DNA from: Hyphomicrobiaceae bacterium | GTDB taxonomy: Bacteria; Pseudomonadota; Alphaproteobacteria; Rhizobiales; Hyphomicrobiaceae | Length of the DNA stretch: 64,000 nucleotides | Assembly: GCA_020442165.1 (NCBI GenBank) | Contig: JAGRKV010000008.1 | Location: 124,001 to 188,000 of the forward strand | Reading direction: 5' to 3' | In this document: piece by piece, positions 36,389 to 45,371 of the stretch | How positions within the stretch are numbered: position 1 is the first letter of the stretch | Layout: every line of letters starts with the position of its first letter | Position numbers and translations under genes: made by a program | The notes under the pieces: model-generated | Told to the model about the DNA's origin: nothing | The model's database searches: none | What the model saw: the letters and a program-made list of their open reading frames with translations, nothing else

Positions 36389-36912
36389 CTGATCGCCGTT
36401 CCTGTGTGATCTGGCTGCGCCGGGGCAGGCATCGTGCTTACTTCGGGTGGCAGCAAGGCTTGAGCGGCCAGCGGATCGGGACCATGCTGGTTGGGGCCGG
36501 CCGTGCCTCGCAACAGGCCGTTGTCGAATATGACGGCAACGATTGCTGTTGCCATAGCCCAGATGATCCAGAGTTCCAGCGTAGTGAAATCGGGTTTGGA
36601 GAAAACCACTCCGAGGTGGGACAGCAGCAGCAGAACGGTCGTTATGATGGCGAGACCGTATGGCATCCATTGCGGCCAGTCGCGATCGTTGAAGCGCTTC
36701 AGGCTGATAGCGGTTTGGGGAATGAGGAAGGCGAAATCGAGCAGCGCTTCAGCTGTTCGTGAGCCAGCACCCGCCGCTGCCTCGAAATAGGCACCCGGGT
36801 TGACGAGCATCGACAACGGCAGCGAGACGAGCAGCAAGGTCAGCGTGGCGAACCACCACTGCCTGCGGCCGATGCGGCCATCAAAGCCGAAGAAAAGGGT
36901 TTTCCAGGTCAT
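36385..36912 (-). CDS. DUF805 membrane protein (first copy)
   Basis: About 175 aa. The start MTWKTLFFGFDGRIGRRQWWF is the standard DUF805 N-terminus, and SLKRFNDRDWPQWMPYG is the second signature. Four helices are visible. I chose ATG 36912 by family similarity. A TTG at 36972, overlapping the upstream stop and preceded by GGAG, would add 20 residues and has the better ribosome site. A Pro/Ala-rich C-terminal tail follows the last helix. It is translationally coupled to the next DUF805 gene, so the two may form a heteromer. Confidence 0.82.
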   Translation of the reverse strand: MTWKTLFFGFDGRIGRRQWWFATLTLLLVSLPLSMLVNPGAYFEAAAGAGSRTAEALLDFAFLIPQTAISLKRFNDRDWPQWMPYGLAIITTVLLLLSHLGVVFSKPDFTTLELWIIWAMATAIVAVIFDNGLLRGTAGPNQHGPDPLAAQALLPPEVSTMPAPAQPDHTGTAIR

Positions 36913-36968
36913 GTGGTGCTTGGCGAAGCGGATTTGCGGGCCGAATGAACAATAGTTGAGCGGCGGGA

Positions 36969-37790
36969 TCAAGCCGCTCCATCCGTGTCTGCTGGCGAAC
37001 CGGCTGGAATCGGGTGTTCAGCGCCGGCAAGCGGGGTCCTACCTGCGTCCGGCTGCCAGTTGCTGGGAACAACCGAGACGGGTTGTCTGTCGCCGATCTG
37101 CATCTGCACCATGGTGATCTTCTGCCAGATTTTGCCCGACAGGTTGGATGTCAGTTGTGCGAGGTCGGAGGTCGTCTCGATGACGAGAGGATCGCGTGTT
37201 CCTTGCGCGTAGAGTGCGGCGACCTTTGCGGACAGTGACAACAGCTCCGAGCAATAGTCGAGATAGCGTGCGAGTTCGAAGGGGGAAAGTTCGCGTTGCG
37301 GCGAGTTGGGCGTTAGGACGCCGACGGTCGAGACGCGACTTGGGTCCTTGGTCAACTGGTGCATGTCGATGACATGGATGATGGAGCGCAACTCGTGGAG
37401 ATGTTCGAGCGCGCGCTGGCGCTTCCAGCGTGACTCCAGGCTTGAGAGAAAGATGGCGCCGGCGCCCATCAGGACGATGATGTTGAAGGCGCTGTCGAAG
37501 CCCTGCAACACGCCGTAAAGATTCTCTGCATCCCGTTTGATGTCGATGATCGTGCCGATGTAGACGAGGGCCAGAAGTCCGCCGACCATGGTGGCGAGTG
37601 AAATGCCGCGCAAAACGTAGTGGGGGGCTTCAAGTGCGGCTATGCGCGCCTTGCTTATGCTGGCGGCCTGCAACAGCTCTTTGCAGACGGCGAGCAGGCC
37701 AGCGCCGGGAAAGCGGTCCGAAATCCGCAGCTCCAGAGCTTCGAGGGTGCGGATGATCTGGTCTGGGTCAAGTGTTCTGTAGAGAGGCAT
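36969..37790 (-). CDS. Two-TM membrane protein of unknown function
   Basis: 273 aa, unrecognised family. An N-terminal helical region (residues 1-55) precedes two membrane helices (VLRGISLATMVGGLLALVYI and FNIIVLMGAGAIFLSS). A long helical, coiled-coil-like segment follows (RWKRQRALEHLHELRSIIHVIDM and ELLSLSAKVAALYAQ). The Pro/Ala-rich tail is likely disordered. It lies 31 bases after panE and directly upstream of the DUF805 pair, so it is probably part of the same membrane system. Confidence 0.7.
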   Translation of the reverse strand: MPLYRTLDPDQIIRTLEALELRISDRFPGAGLLAVCKELLQAASISKARIAALEAPHYVLRGISLATMVGGLLALVYIGTIIDIKRDAENLYGVLQGFDSAFNIIVLMGAGAIFLSSLESRWKRQRALEHLHELRSIIHVIDMHQLTKDPSRVSTVGVLTPNSPQRELSPFELARYLDYCSELLSLSAKVAALYAQGTRDPLVIETTSDLAQLTSNLSGKIWQKITMVQMQIGDRQPVSVVPSNWQPDAGRTPLAGAEHPIPAGSPADTDGAA

Positions 37791-37821
37791 GCGCGAGCTT
37801 GCGGCGCTTCGGGGTTCCCGG

Positions 37822-38769
37822 TCAAGTGGTGCCGCGTGTGGCTTCGTAGGCCTTCAGGTTTGCATATGCGGCAGCATGCAGTGTGGTATCGAGGCTGGCT
37901 GTGCGGACGCGATTCAGCATGTCACCGACGATGTGATCGGCTTCGACAGGCTTGCCAAGCTGCATGTCGGCCAGCATTGAGGCAGTGAGTGTCGATGACG
38001 TGTCGGCGAACATGGTGCGCCACTGGCCAAGCTGTGCTTCCGGTACCGGGTGGCCAGCATGCGCGGCTGCCGCGGCATTGAGTTCCAGCATGCGAAGAGA
38101 AAGCGTTGCCCCTCCCGGCGCGCTGGCGATTGCGCCAACTGAAGCCCGCATCAGTGTCGTCATTGCCGCGAGCGTTGCCAGCATGACGATCTTTTCCCAT
38201 AGCTTCTGGGCAATATCGTCACTGGCCCTTGCCGTGACCTTGCTGGCTGCCAGTGCAGCGACAAGCTGCTCAACGCGCGCGCTGATGCCGCCCTGTTGTT
38301 CGCCGATGGTGATGAACTGCCACACATTGCCGTGCTCGATAACGCCGTCGCTTCTTTGGCGAAGCTGAAGACTGACCGTGCCGCCCAGCACATTCGCAGC
38401 GCCGAAGCGCTCGTTGATGCGAGGCATGTGGGCAAGACCGTTGAGCAGGGGAACGACTGCCGTTGACGGACCCAGCACGGGGCCTATTGCATCCATCGCG
38501 GCATCCAGATCGTATGCCTTGCAGGTGAGGATGACGAAATCCGGGGCTGCTCCGCTAAGCTCGGATGCGGTGCGCGCGTCAACGGCAAGGTTCATGATGT
38601 TGCCATGCGGACTGAGGACGGTGAGACCATCCCGTTCAAGCGCGGCTTTGCGCTGCTCGCGAACAAGGAATGTCACGTCCGCCGCATCGTGCTCGACCAA
38701 ACGCGCGCCGAAGTAGCCGCCGACGCCGCCGGCGCCGAGAATGATGATAGACGTGCGCTTGGGGTTCAT
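37822..38769 (-). CDS. panE: 2-dehydropantoate 2-reductase (ketopantoate reductase)
   Basis: NADPH-dependent reductase making pantoate for coenzyme A. The Rossmann motif is IIILGAGGVGGYFGARL at the N-terminus. The catalytic lysine lies in LWEKIVMLATLAAMTTLMR of the C-terminal helical domain. The conserved TCKAYDLDAA and LLNGL segments are present. At 315 aa it is standard. It heads the reverse-strand run toward dapE. Family assignment is good, but ApbA/PanE paralogues with other 2-keto acid substrates exist. Confidence 0.88.
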   Translation of the reverse strand: MNPKRTSIIILGAGGVGGYFGARLVEHDAADVTFLVREQRKAALERDGLTVLSPHGNIMNLAVDARTASELSGAAPDFVILTCKAYDLDAAMDAIGPVLGPSTAVVPLLNGLAHMPRINERFGAANVLGGTVSLQLRQRSDGVIEHGNVWQFITIGEQQGGISARVEQLVAALAASKVTARASDDIAQKLWEKIVMLATLAAMTTLMRASVGAIASAPGGATLSLRMLELNAAAAAHAGHPVPEAQLGQWRTMFADTSSTLTASMLADMQLGKPVEADHIVGDMLNRVRTASLDTTLHAAAYANLKAYEATRGTT

Positions 38770-38816
38770 GACCTATCGTGGCGACTGAATATGTTGAGGC
38801 TTGCCCGGAAACGAAA

Positions 38817-38840
38817 GGGGCTGCCAACTGTGGCAGCCCC
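38817..38840 (-). terminator. trxA terminator
   Basis: GGGGCTGCC (38817-38825) and GGCAGCCCC (38832-38840) form a perfect 9-bp stem with a 6-base loop. On the reverse strand it is followed by TTTCGTTT. It lies 57 bases past the trxA stop and before the panE start. Confidence 0.75.
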
Positions 38841-38897
38841 GATTTCATATGACGCGGCAAACCGCGTCAATCGCCAGCGCTGTTTACGCGCTCGGCA

Positions 38898-39224
38898 TCA
38901 AACGGTGATCGAGCCGTTGATCCAGTCTTCGAGCTTCTTCTTCTGGACAAGGGCACCAGTGTGAGAAGCTGCAACCTGCCCGCCCTTGAAGATCATCAAT
39001 GTCGGCATGGCGCGAATGCCATAGCGCGTCGTGACCTGGGGGTTCTGGTCGACGTCGAGTTTGACGACCTTGATCTTGCCCTTCAGTTCCTGCGCGACCT
39101 GGTCGAGGGCAGGTGCCATCGCCTTGCACGGGCCGCACCACTCCGCGAAGAAGTCGACAACAACGGGCTCGGCGGACTTCAGGACTTCTTCTTCGAACGT
39201 CTTGTCCGATACGGCATTCGTCAT
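38898..39224 (-). CDS. trxA: Thioredoxin
   Basis: 108-aa cytoplasmic disulfide reductase with the WCGPC active site in FFAEWCGPCKAMAP, the buried aspartate in VVKLDVDQNP and the cis-proline in IRAMPTLMIFKGG. It can serve ribonucleotide reductase and APS reductase (CysH in this window). It follows addA by 87 bases on the same strand, a neighbourhood I recall as common in Alphaproteobacteria. Confidence 0.97.
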   Translation of the reverse strand: MTNAVSDKTFEEEVLKSAEPVVVDFFAEWCGPCKAMAPALDQVAQELKGKIKVVKLDVDQNPQVTTRYGIRAMPTLMIFKGGQVAASHTGALVQKKKLEDWINGSITV

Positions 39225-39311
39225 CGTGAAGCTCTCCTCAAGGGGGTGCGCCGGCGCGGCGCAGCTAAGGGTTCATGTTCGCCGGGAACGTAGGGAGCGG
39301 TCCTTGGCGCG

Positions 39312-42300
39312 TCAAGGCTGGATCTCCAGTTCCCAGAGCCGCTGCTGATAACCGGCCAGGAGGGTATCAGGAATTTCCATCAAATGTGGACCGTCGGTCC
39401 ACAGGATGGCGGCGCGCAGCGTCTTTTCCGGGAACAGTTGGGCGAGGGCGAGGCGATAGGCCGCTAGCTGGAAAAGATATGCATCTGCAACGCTTTCCAC
39501 CATCGTTGGGGGAGGGCGGTTGGTCTTGTAGTCGATGACGAGGACGCTATCGCCAACGACCGCGAGGCGATCGATCTGGCCATATAGTTTCAGGGCCGGG
39601 CCGCGGCCTGCTGGGCGGGGGATTTCAGCGGCTATGGCGACTTCAGCGCGGCTATCGGGCCCAAAAAGTGCCTGATAGCCGCTCTTGTGCAGGATCGCCA
39701 GCGTCTCCTTGACGATGCTTGTGCGTGTCCGGGCAGGTAACGCTTTGCCGCGCTCGTCAATGAAGGATTGCGCGGTCGTCTGCCATACGTCAGGCGAAAA
39801 TTGCGGCAGGTGCTCCAAAAGCGCGTGGGTCAGAGTGCCACGGAGGAAGCGATTTTCCGCCACCAGGGTGCGCGGCGGCGTTGCGGCTGGTTCATCGGCT
39901 TCCATGCGTGCGGTGCGCTCGATCGGCGCTGGGTCGCCCGTTTCATCGACGTCATAGGGCGCGAGGCGCGAGGGCGCGAGCGGCATCGTCAGTTGTGTTT
40001 CGCGAGGTGCTGCGCGAGTTGCCCAATTTTCGAGTGGCTCGGGTTGATGGGCAGCAGCAAGAGTAGCTTTTGGTTTTTCGGCGGCACCGGTCTGGGGTGC
40101 CTCGTAGCGCTGCACGCTGTGACCGGACACCTCGATTGCCGACAGCCTGGATGCGAGACCCGTCAGAATCAAATCGTACCAGCAGTCGGCTGGCCGTGCC
40201 TTCTTGCCTTCGAAGCCCGCAACGTAGAGGCGGTCACGCGCACGGGTCATAGCGACATAGAGCAGGCGGTTGCGCTCTTCCGTCTCGCTATCCTTCACCG
40301 TTTCGCGGCCGGCGGCGATTGGTGGCAGGTCGCTACTGCCTTTCGTCTGCCAGACAAAGGCGGCAGGTGTCCCGGGGGGCGTCTTCGGCATCTGGATGGG
40401 ATAGAGGTTCGCCCGGCGGCCTGCGCTGGTGGTCGTGCAGGTGTCGGGCAGAAAGACGATGGGTGCTTCAAGTCCTTTAGCGCCGTGGACGGTCATGATG
40501 CGTACTTCGTCGCGGCCATGCTCCATGTCGCGCTTGATCTCGTGGTCGCTCTCGCGCAGTGCGGTCAGAAAACCGGTGAGCGATGGCGGCGCGCGGTCGT
40601 CGAAAGCAATCGTCATGTTCGTGAATTCGTCGATGCTGTCGGCGGCTTCGGCGCCCAGACGCGAGAGGAGCCGCTGGCGCATGCCATCGCGGTCCAATAC
40701 GCCGGCAAAAAACTCATAAGGTGGCAGGAAGTCGGCGCGGCGGCGCCACTCGCGCAACAGGCTTGCTGCTTCCTCAAACGCAGGATGGTCGCTGCGGCGA
40801 TCAATCAGTGCCTTCCACAGCGTCCCTTTGCGGCCATGCGCGATGGTTAGAAGCTGGTCGTCGTCAAATCCGAACAGCGGACTTTTCAGCACCTCGGCCA
40901 ACGCCAGATCGTCCTCGGGCAGGGTGAGGAAATCGCCTAGAGCCACAAGATCCTCGACCGCGATCTGCTCGGTGAGGCGCAGGCGGTCGGCTCCGGCCAC
41001 GGGGATCTTGCGAGCCTTCAAGGCGGCGACCATGGGCCGTGCGAAGGGGTGGCGCTTGCGCACCAGTATCAGGATGTCGCCGGGCGTGATCGGGCGACCC
41101 TCGGAGGACAGGCGCTCGCCGCTGCGGGTGAGGTGCAGGATCTTGTCGGCAATGCGATCGGCCAGTCGCATTGCGGGTGGCAGTTGTCCAGTCTCGTCCT
41201 CGGGCAGCCAGCTGTCGCTCTCCTCGGACGGGGCTGCCTTTTCGGTTTCCCAAATCTCGACCAGTCCGCCTTGACCAATGCGATGGGCGGCATGGGTGAC
41301 GATACCCTGCGTGGTGTCGGCGACGAGGCCCGGTGTGCGGCTGGTATCAGCAAAAACGGTATCTACGGCTTCGAGGATCGGGGCGACGGTGCGGAACGAC
41401 AGATGGAGTGGCACGTCCCGCCAGGCGACGCGGGCTGCCTCGGCACGCTGGCGGAATAGCGCACCCATGCGAGCGAATTCTTCCGGCCGCGCACCCTGGA
41501 AACTATAGATCGACTGCTTCTCGTCACCGACGGCAAAGAGCGTGCGCGCGAAGGGTTTTTCGGTTCGGGATGCGACTTCGGTTTCGCGGGCACCGGCGCC
41601 AGCAAAGAATTCAGCGGCGAGCGCCTCGACGATGCGCCACTGCTCGGGACTGGTGTCCTGGCTCTCGTCGACAAGGATGTGATCGAGGCCGCCGTCCAGT
41701 TTGAAGAGCACCCATTGGGCGGCATCCGAGGTGCCCAGCAGGTTCGCCGTGCGGCGGATCAGGTCGTCGAAATCAAGTGCTGCGCGGCGTGCCTTCAGGC
41801 GCGCATAGCGGCTGAGTACGGCGTCGGCAAGCCGCATCAGCGCCACTGTGGCATCGATGACTTCCAGCAGCCTGCGCTGCTGTGTCAGCTCAGCAAAGCG
41901 GTCACGCGCGGCGCGCATCTTGTCGGCAAGGCCGGGGTCGGCCTCACGCGGGCCCTTGGTGAAAAAGAGCTTATCTGAGCGTGGCGACAGCGTCTTGGTG
42001 AGAAACACGGCCAGCAGGGCGGTGATGCGGCTGTTGTCGGATTTCGCTGACAGCGCGACAGCTATATTGCTGGCAACTTCCTCATCGCTGGGCTTGCCTA
42101 CCAGCAGTACCTCCCTGGCGCGGGCGAGCTGTGCATCGGGCACCACGGCAAGGCGTGCCTTGTCGATTGAAGCGGGTGTAGCATCGGGTGCGATGCCGAA
42201 AGCTTTGCGGTAGAGCGGTGCGACGGCCTCGAAGGGATCCTGTTCGCTCCCCTCCTCGTCATGCCCATAGGTGCGCACAACGTGGGCCAGCCAGTCCTTG

Positions 42301-42932
42301 CGGTCCAACGCGGCGCGCAGGATGTCCTCAAAACCATCTTCCGCCGCAAAAGCGACAGCGCGGATCAGTGCCCGGCCAAGGGGGCTTGCCGGCTTATCGG
42401 TTGCCGTGTGCAGCGTGTCGTCAATTGCCTCCGTTAATAGTTCGCGGGTGACGACATCGTCGAGAATCTTGAAGCCGGGAGGTACGCCTGCTTCGAGGGG
42501 AAATCTTTGCAGCAGACGCTCGGCAAATGCGTGGATGGTCTGGACCTTGAGGCCGCCGGGCGTCTCGATGGCGCTGGCAAAAAGCGTGCGTGCATGCGCG
42601 GTTTCATCGGGGGTGGCGGCGCGGCCAAGGAGCTTGCGCAAATCCTGCGCCAGCGCCTCCGACGACTTTGTGACCCAGAAGCCCAGTTCGCTGAAAACGC
42701 GGGTGGACATCTCCGCCGCGGCGGCCTTGGTGTAGGTGAGGCAGAGAATGCGCTCGGGCGAGGTGCCTGCGAGAAGCAGCCGCAACACACGTCTGGTCAG
42801 TACGTGGGTCTTGCCGGTTCCGGCGTTGGCGCTCACCCAGGCGGAGTTTGCCGGGTCGGCGGCGGTCGCCTGCGCCCGGTTCGTCTCTTCCGTAATGGCT
42901 TTGATGCTGCGGTTATCAGCCGGTCTATCCAT
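39312..42932 (-). CDS. addA: Double-strand break repair helicase-nuclease AddA
   Basis: UvrD/RecB-type 3'-5' helicase with a C-terminal nuclease, the A subunit of AddAB, which resects broken DNA for recombination. Walker A is ANAGTGKTHVLT near residue 38. Motif II is ILVDESQDTSPEQW. Motif III is AVGDEKQSIYSFQGARP. Late helicase motifs include TVHGAKGLEAPIVFLPD and LLYVAMTRARDRLYVAG. The PD-(D/E)XK nuclease signature is VLVIDYKTNRPP near the end. The ATG at 42932 has GGAGG six bases upstream (1206 aa). addB, which normally precedes addA, is not here; the upstream side is a tRNA gene and ada. Confidence 0.95.
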   Translation of the reverse strand: MDRPADNRSIKAITEETNRAQATAADPANSAWVSANAGTGKTHVLTRRVLRLLLAGTSPERILCLTYTKAAAAEMSTRVFSELGFWVTKSSEALAQDLRKLLGRAATPDETAHARTLFASAIETPGGLKVQTIHAFAERLLQRFPLEAGVPPGFKILDDVVTRELLTEAIDDTLHTATDKPASPLGRALIRAVAFAAEDGFEDILRAALDRKDWLAHVVRTYGHDEEGSEQDPFEAVAPLYRKAFGIAPDATPASIDKARLAVVPDAQLARAREVLLVGKPSDEEVASNIAVALSAKSDNSRITALLAVFLTKTLSPRSDKLFFTKGPREADPGLADKMRAARDRFAELTQQRRLLEVIDATVALMRLADAVLSRYARLKARRAALDFDDLIRRTANLLGTSDAAQWVLFKLDGGLDHILVDESQDTSPEQWRIVEALAAEFFAGAGARETEVASRTEKPFARTLFAVGDEKQSIYSFQGARPEEFARMGALFRQRAEAARVAWRDVPLHLSFRTVAPILEAVDTVFADTSRTPGLVADTTQGIVTHAAHRIGQGGLVEIWETEKAAPSEESDSWLPEDETGQLPPAMRLADRIADKILHLTRSGERLSSEGRPITPGDILILVRKRHPFARPMVAALKARKIPVAGADRLRLTEQIAVEDLVALGDFLTLPEDDLALAEVLKSPLFGFDDDQLLTIAHGRKGTLWKALIDRRSDHPAFEEAASLLREWRRRADFLPPYEFFAGVLDRDGMRQRLLSRLGAEAADSIDEFTNMTIAFDDRAPPSLTGFLTALRESDHEIKRDMEHGRDEVRIMTVHGAKGLEAPIVFLPDTCTTTSAGRRANLYPIQMPKTPPGTPAAFVWQTKGSSDLPPIAAGRETVKDSETEERNRLLYVAMTRARDRLYVAGFEGKKARPADCWYDLILTGLASRLSAIEVSGHSVQRYEAPQTGAAEKPKATLAAAHQPEPLENWATRAAPRETQLTMPLAPSRLAPYDVDETGDPAPIERTARMEADEPAATPPRTLVAENRFLRGTLTHALLEHLPQFSPDVWQTTAQSFIDERGKALPARTRTSIVKETLAILHKSGYQALFGPDSRAEVAIAAEIPRPAGRGPALKLYGQIDRLAVVGDSVLVIDYKTNRPPPTMVESVADAYLFQLAAYRLALAQLFPEKTLRAAILWTDGPHLMEIPDTLLAGYQQRLWELEIQP

Positions 42933-42983
42933 GCATCCTCCGGACGGTTTGAAACCGCCGCCCCGGGCCATCGGCAAGTGTGC

Positions 42984-43012
42984 TGGACAGGCCCCCTGCA
43001 ACTCACTATAAG
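42984..43012 (+). promoter_or_regulatory. tRNA-Phe promoter
   Basis: TGGACA (42984-42989), 17 bases, TATAAG (43007-43012). A good sigma-70 match with ideal spacing, placing the transcript start about 34 bases before the mature tRNA. Confidence 0.7.
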
Positions 43013-43052
43013 GGCCGAGCTTTGCTCCAGGCCAGGACTTGGAGCGAGCTTT

Positions 43053-43128
43053 GCCCAGGTAGCTCAGTTGGTAGAGCATGCGACTGAAAATCGCAGTGTC
43101 GGTGGTTCAATTCCGCCCCTGGGCACCA
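43053..43128 (+). tRNA. tRNA-Phe (GAA)
   Basis: 76 bases with a full cloverleaf: acceptor stem GCCCAGG/CCTGGGC, D-stem GCTC/GAGC, anticodon stem TGCGA/TCGCA with loop CTGAAAA (anticodon GAA), T-stem GGTGG/CCGCC with TTCAATT loop. The 3' CCA is encoded. It ends seven bases before the ada stop on the other strand. Confidence 0.98.
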
Positions 43129-43134
43129 TGACTT

Positions 43135-44286
43135 TCAAGGACTTGGCCGGTTGGCCTTTGATTTGGCGCGAGGAGATTTCGGCGTTCCAGCCTTTTCTCT
43201 TTCGATAAGTTTGCGCTTGCGGTCCAGTCCCCAGCGATAGCCTGTGAGTTTGCCGCCGGACGCCACGACCCGGTGGCAGGGCACCATCACTGCAACAGGG
43301 TTGGCGGCACATGCCGATGCAACGGCCCTGACGGCGCGCGGAGCGCCAATTCGGGTGGCGAGTTCGGCATAGCTCCAGGTCTCGCCAGCCGGAATTTTCT
43401 GCAGGGCCGACCATACCTTCAGCTGAAAGGCAGTTCCGCGCAGGTCCAGCGGCAGATCGGTTGGGTTTGCAGGAGACTCGATGTGGGCAGTCACCGCAGC
43501 CAACTCGGCCGTGAGCCCGGGTTCATCCGCGATAAGCGTCGCTGCGGGAAATCGCGCTGAAAGGGATGCGGCGAGGGACGGAGGATCGTCACCCAGCAGG
43601 ATCGCGCATAATCCTCGGCTGGTTGCCGCAACAAGAACGTACCCAAGTGAACATGGCGCTGTCGCATACGCGATGTGTTCGCCGGTTCCGCCGCTGCGAT
43701 AGGCCTTCGTCGACATGCCGAGAATACCCTTCGATGCTGAATAGAAGCGGCTGTTCGCATTGAAGCCGGCTTCGTGGATGGCGCACGTCACCGTCTCGGC
43801 ACATGCCAGAGAAGCGCGCACACGTTCAGCGCGCACGCCAGCGGCATATTCCCGGGGAGTGAGCCCCACAATCGATTTGAACGTGCGGTGGAAGTGCGCC
43901 GGGCTGAGACCCGCGAGCTCGGCCAAGTGATTGAGGCTCGGGATCTCAGGCGATGTCTCGATGTGGCGGCAGATGTTGGCCATATGCTCAACGGCGGGAC
44001 GGGCGGGTGTTGTGGCATCTGGATGGCACCTCTTACAGGCGCGGTAGCCCGCTGCCCGGGCCGTTGCGGGCTTTGCAAAGTAAAGGCAGTGCGCGCGCTT
44101 CGGGCGGCGGGCGGCACAACTTGGACGGCAATAGATCCCGGTCGTCGTGACGGCAAAGACGAACAGGGCATCGGCCGAGGCGTCACGATTGGAGACCGCC
44201 AGCCAGCGCGCATCATCGAGGCGATCAGCCGCGGACTTGGGACCAATGGTTTGGTTTGCGGAAGTTCTCTGGTTGATCGTGGTCAT
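43135..44286 (-). CDS. ada: Ada: O6-methylguanine-DNA methyltransferase and transcriptional activator
   Basis: Adaptive-response protein. The N-terminal zinc domain has four cysteines (GIYCRPSCAARRPK and RACKRCHP) and accepts methyl groups from phosphotriesters. An AraC-type HTH domain follows (LNHLAELAGLSPAHFHRTFK). The C-terminal methyltransferase has the PCHR active cysteine in VMVPCHRVVASGGKLTGYRWG. I chose ATG 44286, which gives 383 aa, near the 354 aa of E. coli Ada. The frame is open to 44391. No ribosome site is evident. The basic tail after residue about 365 is extra. Confidence 0.93.
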   Translation of the reverse strand: MTTINQRTSANQTIGPKSAADRLDDARWLAVSNRDASADALFVFAVTTTGIYCRPSCAARRPKRAHCLYFAKPATARAAGYRACKRCHPDATTPARPAVEHMANICRHIETSPEIPSLNHLAELAGLSPAHFHRTFKSIVGLTPREYAAGVRAERVRASLACAETVTCAIHEAGFNANSRFYSASKGILGMSTKAYRSGGTGEHIAYATAPCSLGYVLVAATSRGLCAILLGDDPPSLAASLSARFPAATLIADEPGLTAELAAVTAHIESPANPTDLPLDLRGTAFQLKVWSALQKIPAGETWSYAELATRIGAPRAVRAVASACAANPVAVMVPCHRVVASGGKLTGYRWGLDRKRKLIEREKAGTPKSPRAKSKANRPSP

Positions 44287-44387
44287 GGCGCAGGAGGCTA
44301 CGACGCGCGCAAGGAATGTGCATCCTGTTCCTTGCTGCCAAATTCGGCCCTGAAAAACGGCTGTTTTCACGACCCGCGCAGGCGGCA

Positions 44388-44819
44388 TCATCCCTTGACG
44401 TTGAATACGGCCTTCTGGGTATCGCCGGTTGTGTGAGGAATGCGCACCTCGAATGTGCCCGGGCGGATTGGTATGAACGATATGGTGGCCTTGCCCTCTC
44501 CGTCGAATTCCAGCGAATCAAGGCCCAGCGGACGGATTTCGACGTCGTTGACGACGACCTCGTTGATCCAGACGTTGCGGAAAAACTCAGGCCCGGTGAT
44601 GCCCAGCTCCTGGGAGCCATCCGCCACGACATCGATGGAATAGTACTTGCCGGTTTCCAGCTCATAGGGTTTGGCGGCCAGTGGCTTTCCCGCCGACAAT
44701 GTAATGGGTTCGAGCTTGGTCTTTTTCTTGATGAGGCCCGACTGGGCAGCTACAGGCGCTGTGAGGAAATTGATGGCGGCGAGGGTGCTGAGCAGAACTG
44801 GAAGAATTCTTGTATGCAT
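44388..44819 (-). CDS. Small exported protein, cupredoxin-like by pattern
   Basis: 143 aa. A clear signal peptide (residues 1-25, ILPVLLSTLAAINFLTAPVAA, cleavage after AQS or nearby) leads to a beta-rich domain (YELETGKYYSIDVVADG, FFRNVWINEVVVNDVEIRP, ATISFIPIRPGTFEVRIP). The last segment resembles the end strand of cupredoxin-type domains, but no cysteine or histidine copper ligands are present, so it is unlikely to be a blue copper protein. I cannot name a function. It is divergent from the small pair at 45.1 kb. Confidence 0.65.
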   Translation of the reverse strand: MHTRILPVLLSTLAAINFLTAPVAAQSGLIKKKTKLEPITLSAGKPLAAKPYELETGKYYSIDVVADGSQELGITGPEFFRNVWINEVVVNDVEIRPLGLDSLEFDGEGKATISFIPIRPGTFEVRIPHTTGDTQKAVFNVKG

Positions 44820-44877
44820 GCGCTATCCTTTGCTCGGCTGCAACGTCAACGCTGGTTTTCGCGCGGAAGGCCGGCGT

Positions 44878-44911
44878 TTGGATTTGGGAGCCTTGGTTGT
44901 TATAATATAAC
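44878..44911 (+). promoter_or_regulatory. Sigma-70-like promoter with a palindrome over the -10
   Basis: TTGGAT (44878-44883), 17 bases, TATAAT (44901-44906), reading toward the gene pair at 45081. The -10 is embedded in a perfect 13-base palindrome, GTTATA-A-TATAAC (44899-44911), which could be an operator. The leader to the first ATG is about 170 bases, with nothing else identified. Confidence 0.6.
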
Positions 44912-45080
44912 GCTTGTTGCGGTCGCGGCAACAGCCAACGGCACAAGCGAGCCAAGGTAACTGGCTCCGACTTTCAGGGGGCTACGGCATGGCGAATCCA
45001 GGTCGCCGGCAGGCTAGTTGGTTGCAGGCTTCAGAAGCGGTTGCGATGATGGCGCCTACCGCAGTTGCGAGGTTTCGGAC

Positions 45081-45371
45081 ATGCTGAAAAGAACCATCCT
45101 GGTTGGCGCCATAGCAGCGTTGTTGATCGGGGCGGGAAGCGGATACGTCTTTGCTCGGCTCACCAAGACGGGTTTTCAAAAGAGCATCGTGTGTCTCGCC
45201 ATGAGCGAAGCTGTTCGCGAGGGGATCGTCCCACTGGCTGCGGTTGACAAAGTCCTCGCAAGCATCAGTGCAGCCCAACGGTTCAACGCCACTCAGCGGG
45301 ACCTTATCGCAAGCTCAGGTCCATGCACGGTCGGCATGATTTCGGCTTCCAAGAAGAAGGAGGCCAAGTGA
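45081..45371 (+). CDS. Small membrane-anchored protein, first of a pair
   Basis: 96 aa. One N-terminal helix (residues 5-25, with GAGSGY) is followed by a soluble, probably periplasmic domain with two cysteines, C38 and C82, that may form a disulfide. I do not recognise the family. The ATG at 45081 is chosen because the helix then begins at once. A frame open to 45018 adds residues without support. It overlaps the next gene by one base. The two share size, layout and cysteine positions, so they look like old paralogues. Confidence 0.62.
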   Translation: MLKRTILVGAIAALLIGAGSGYVFARLTKTGFQKSIVCLAMSEAVREGIVPLAAVDKVLASISAAQRFNATQRDLIASSGPCTVGMISASKKKEAK

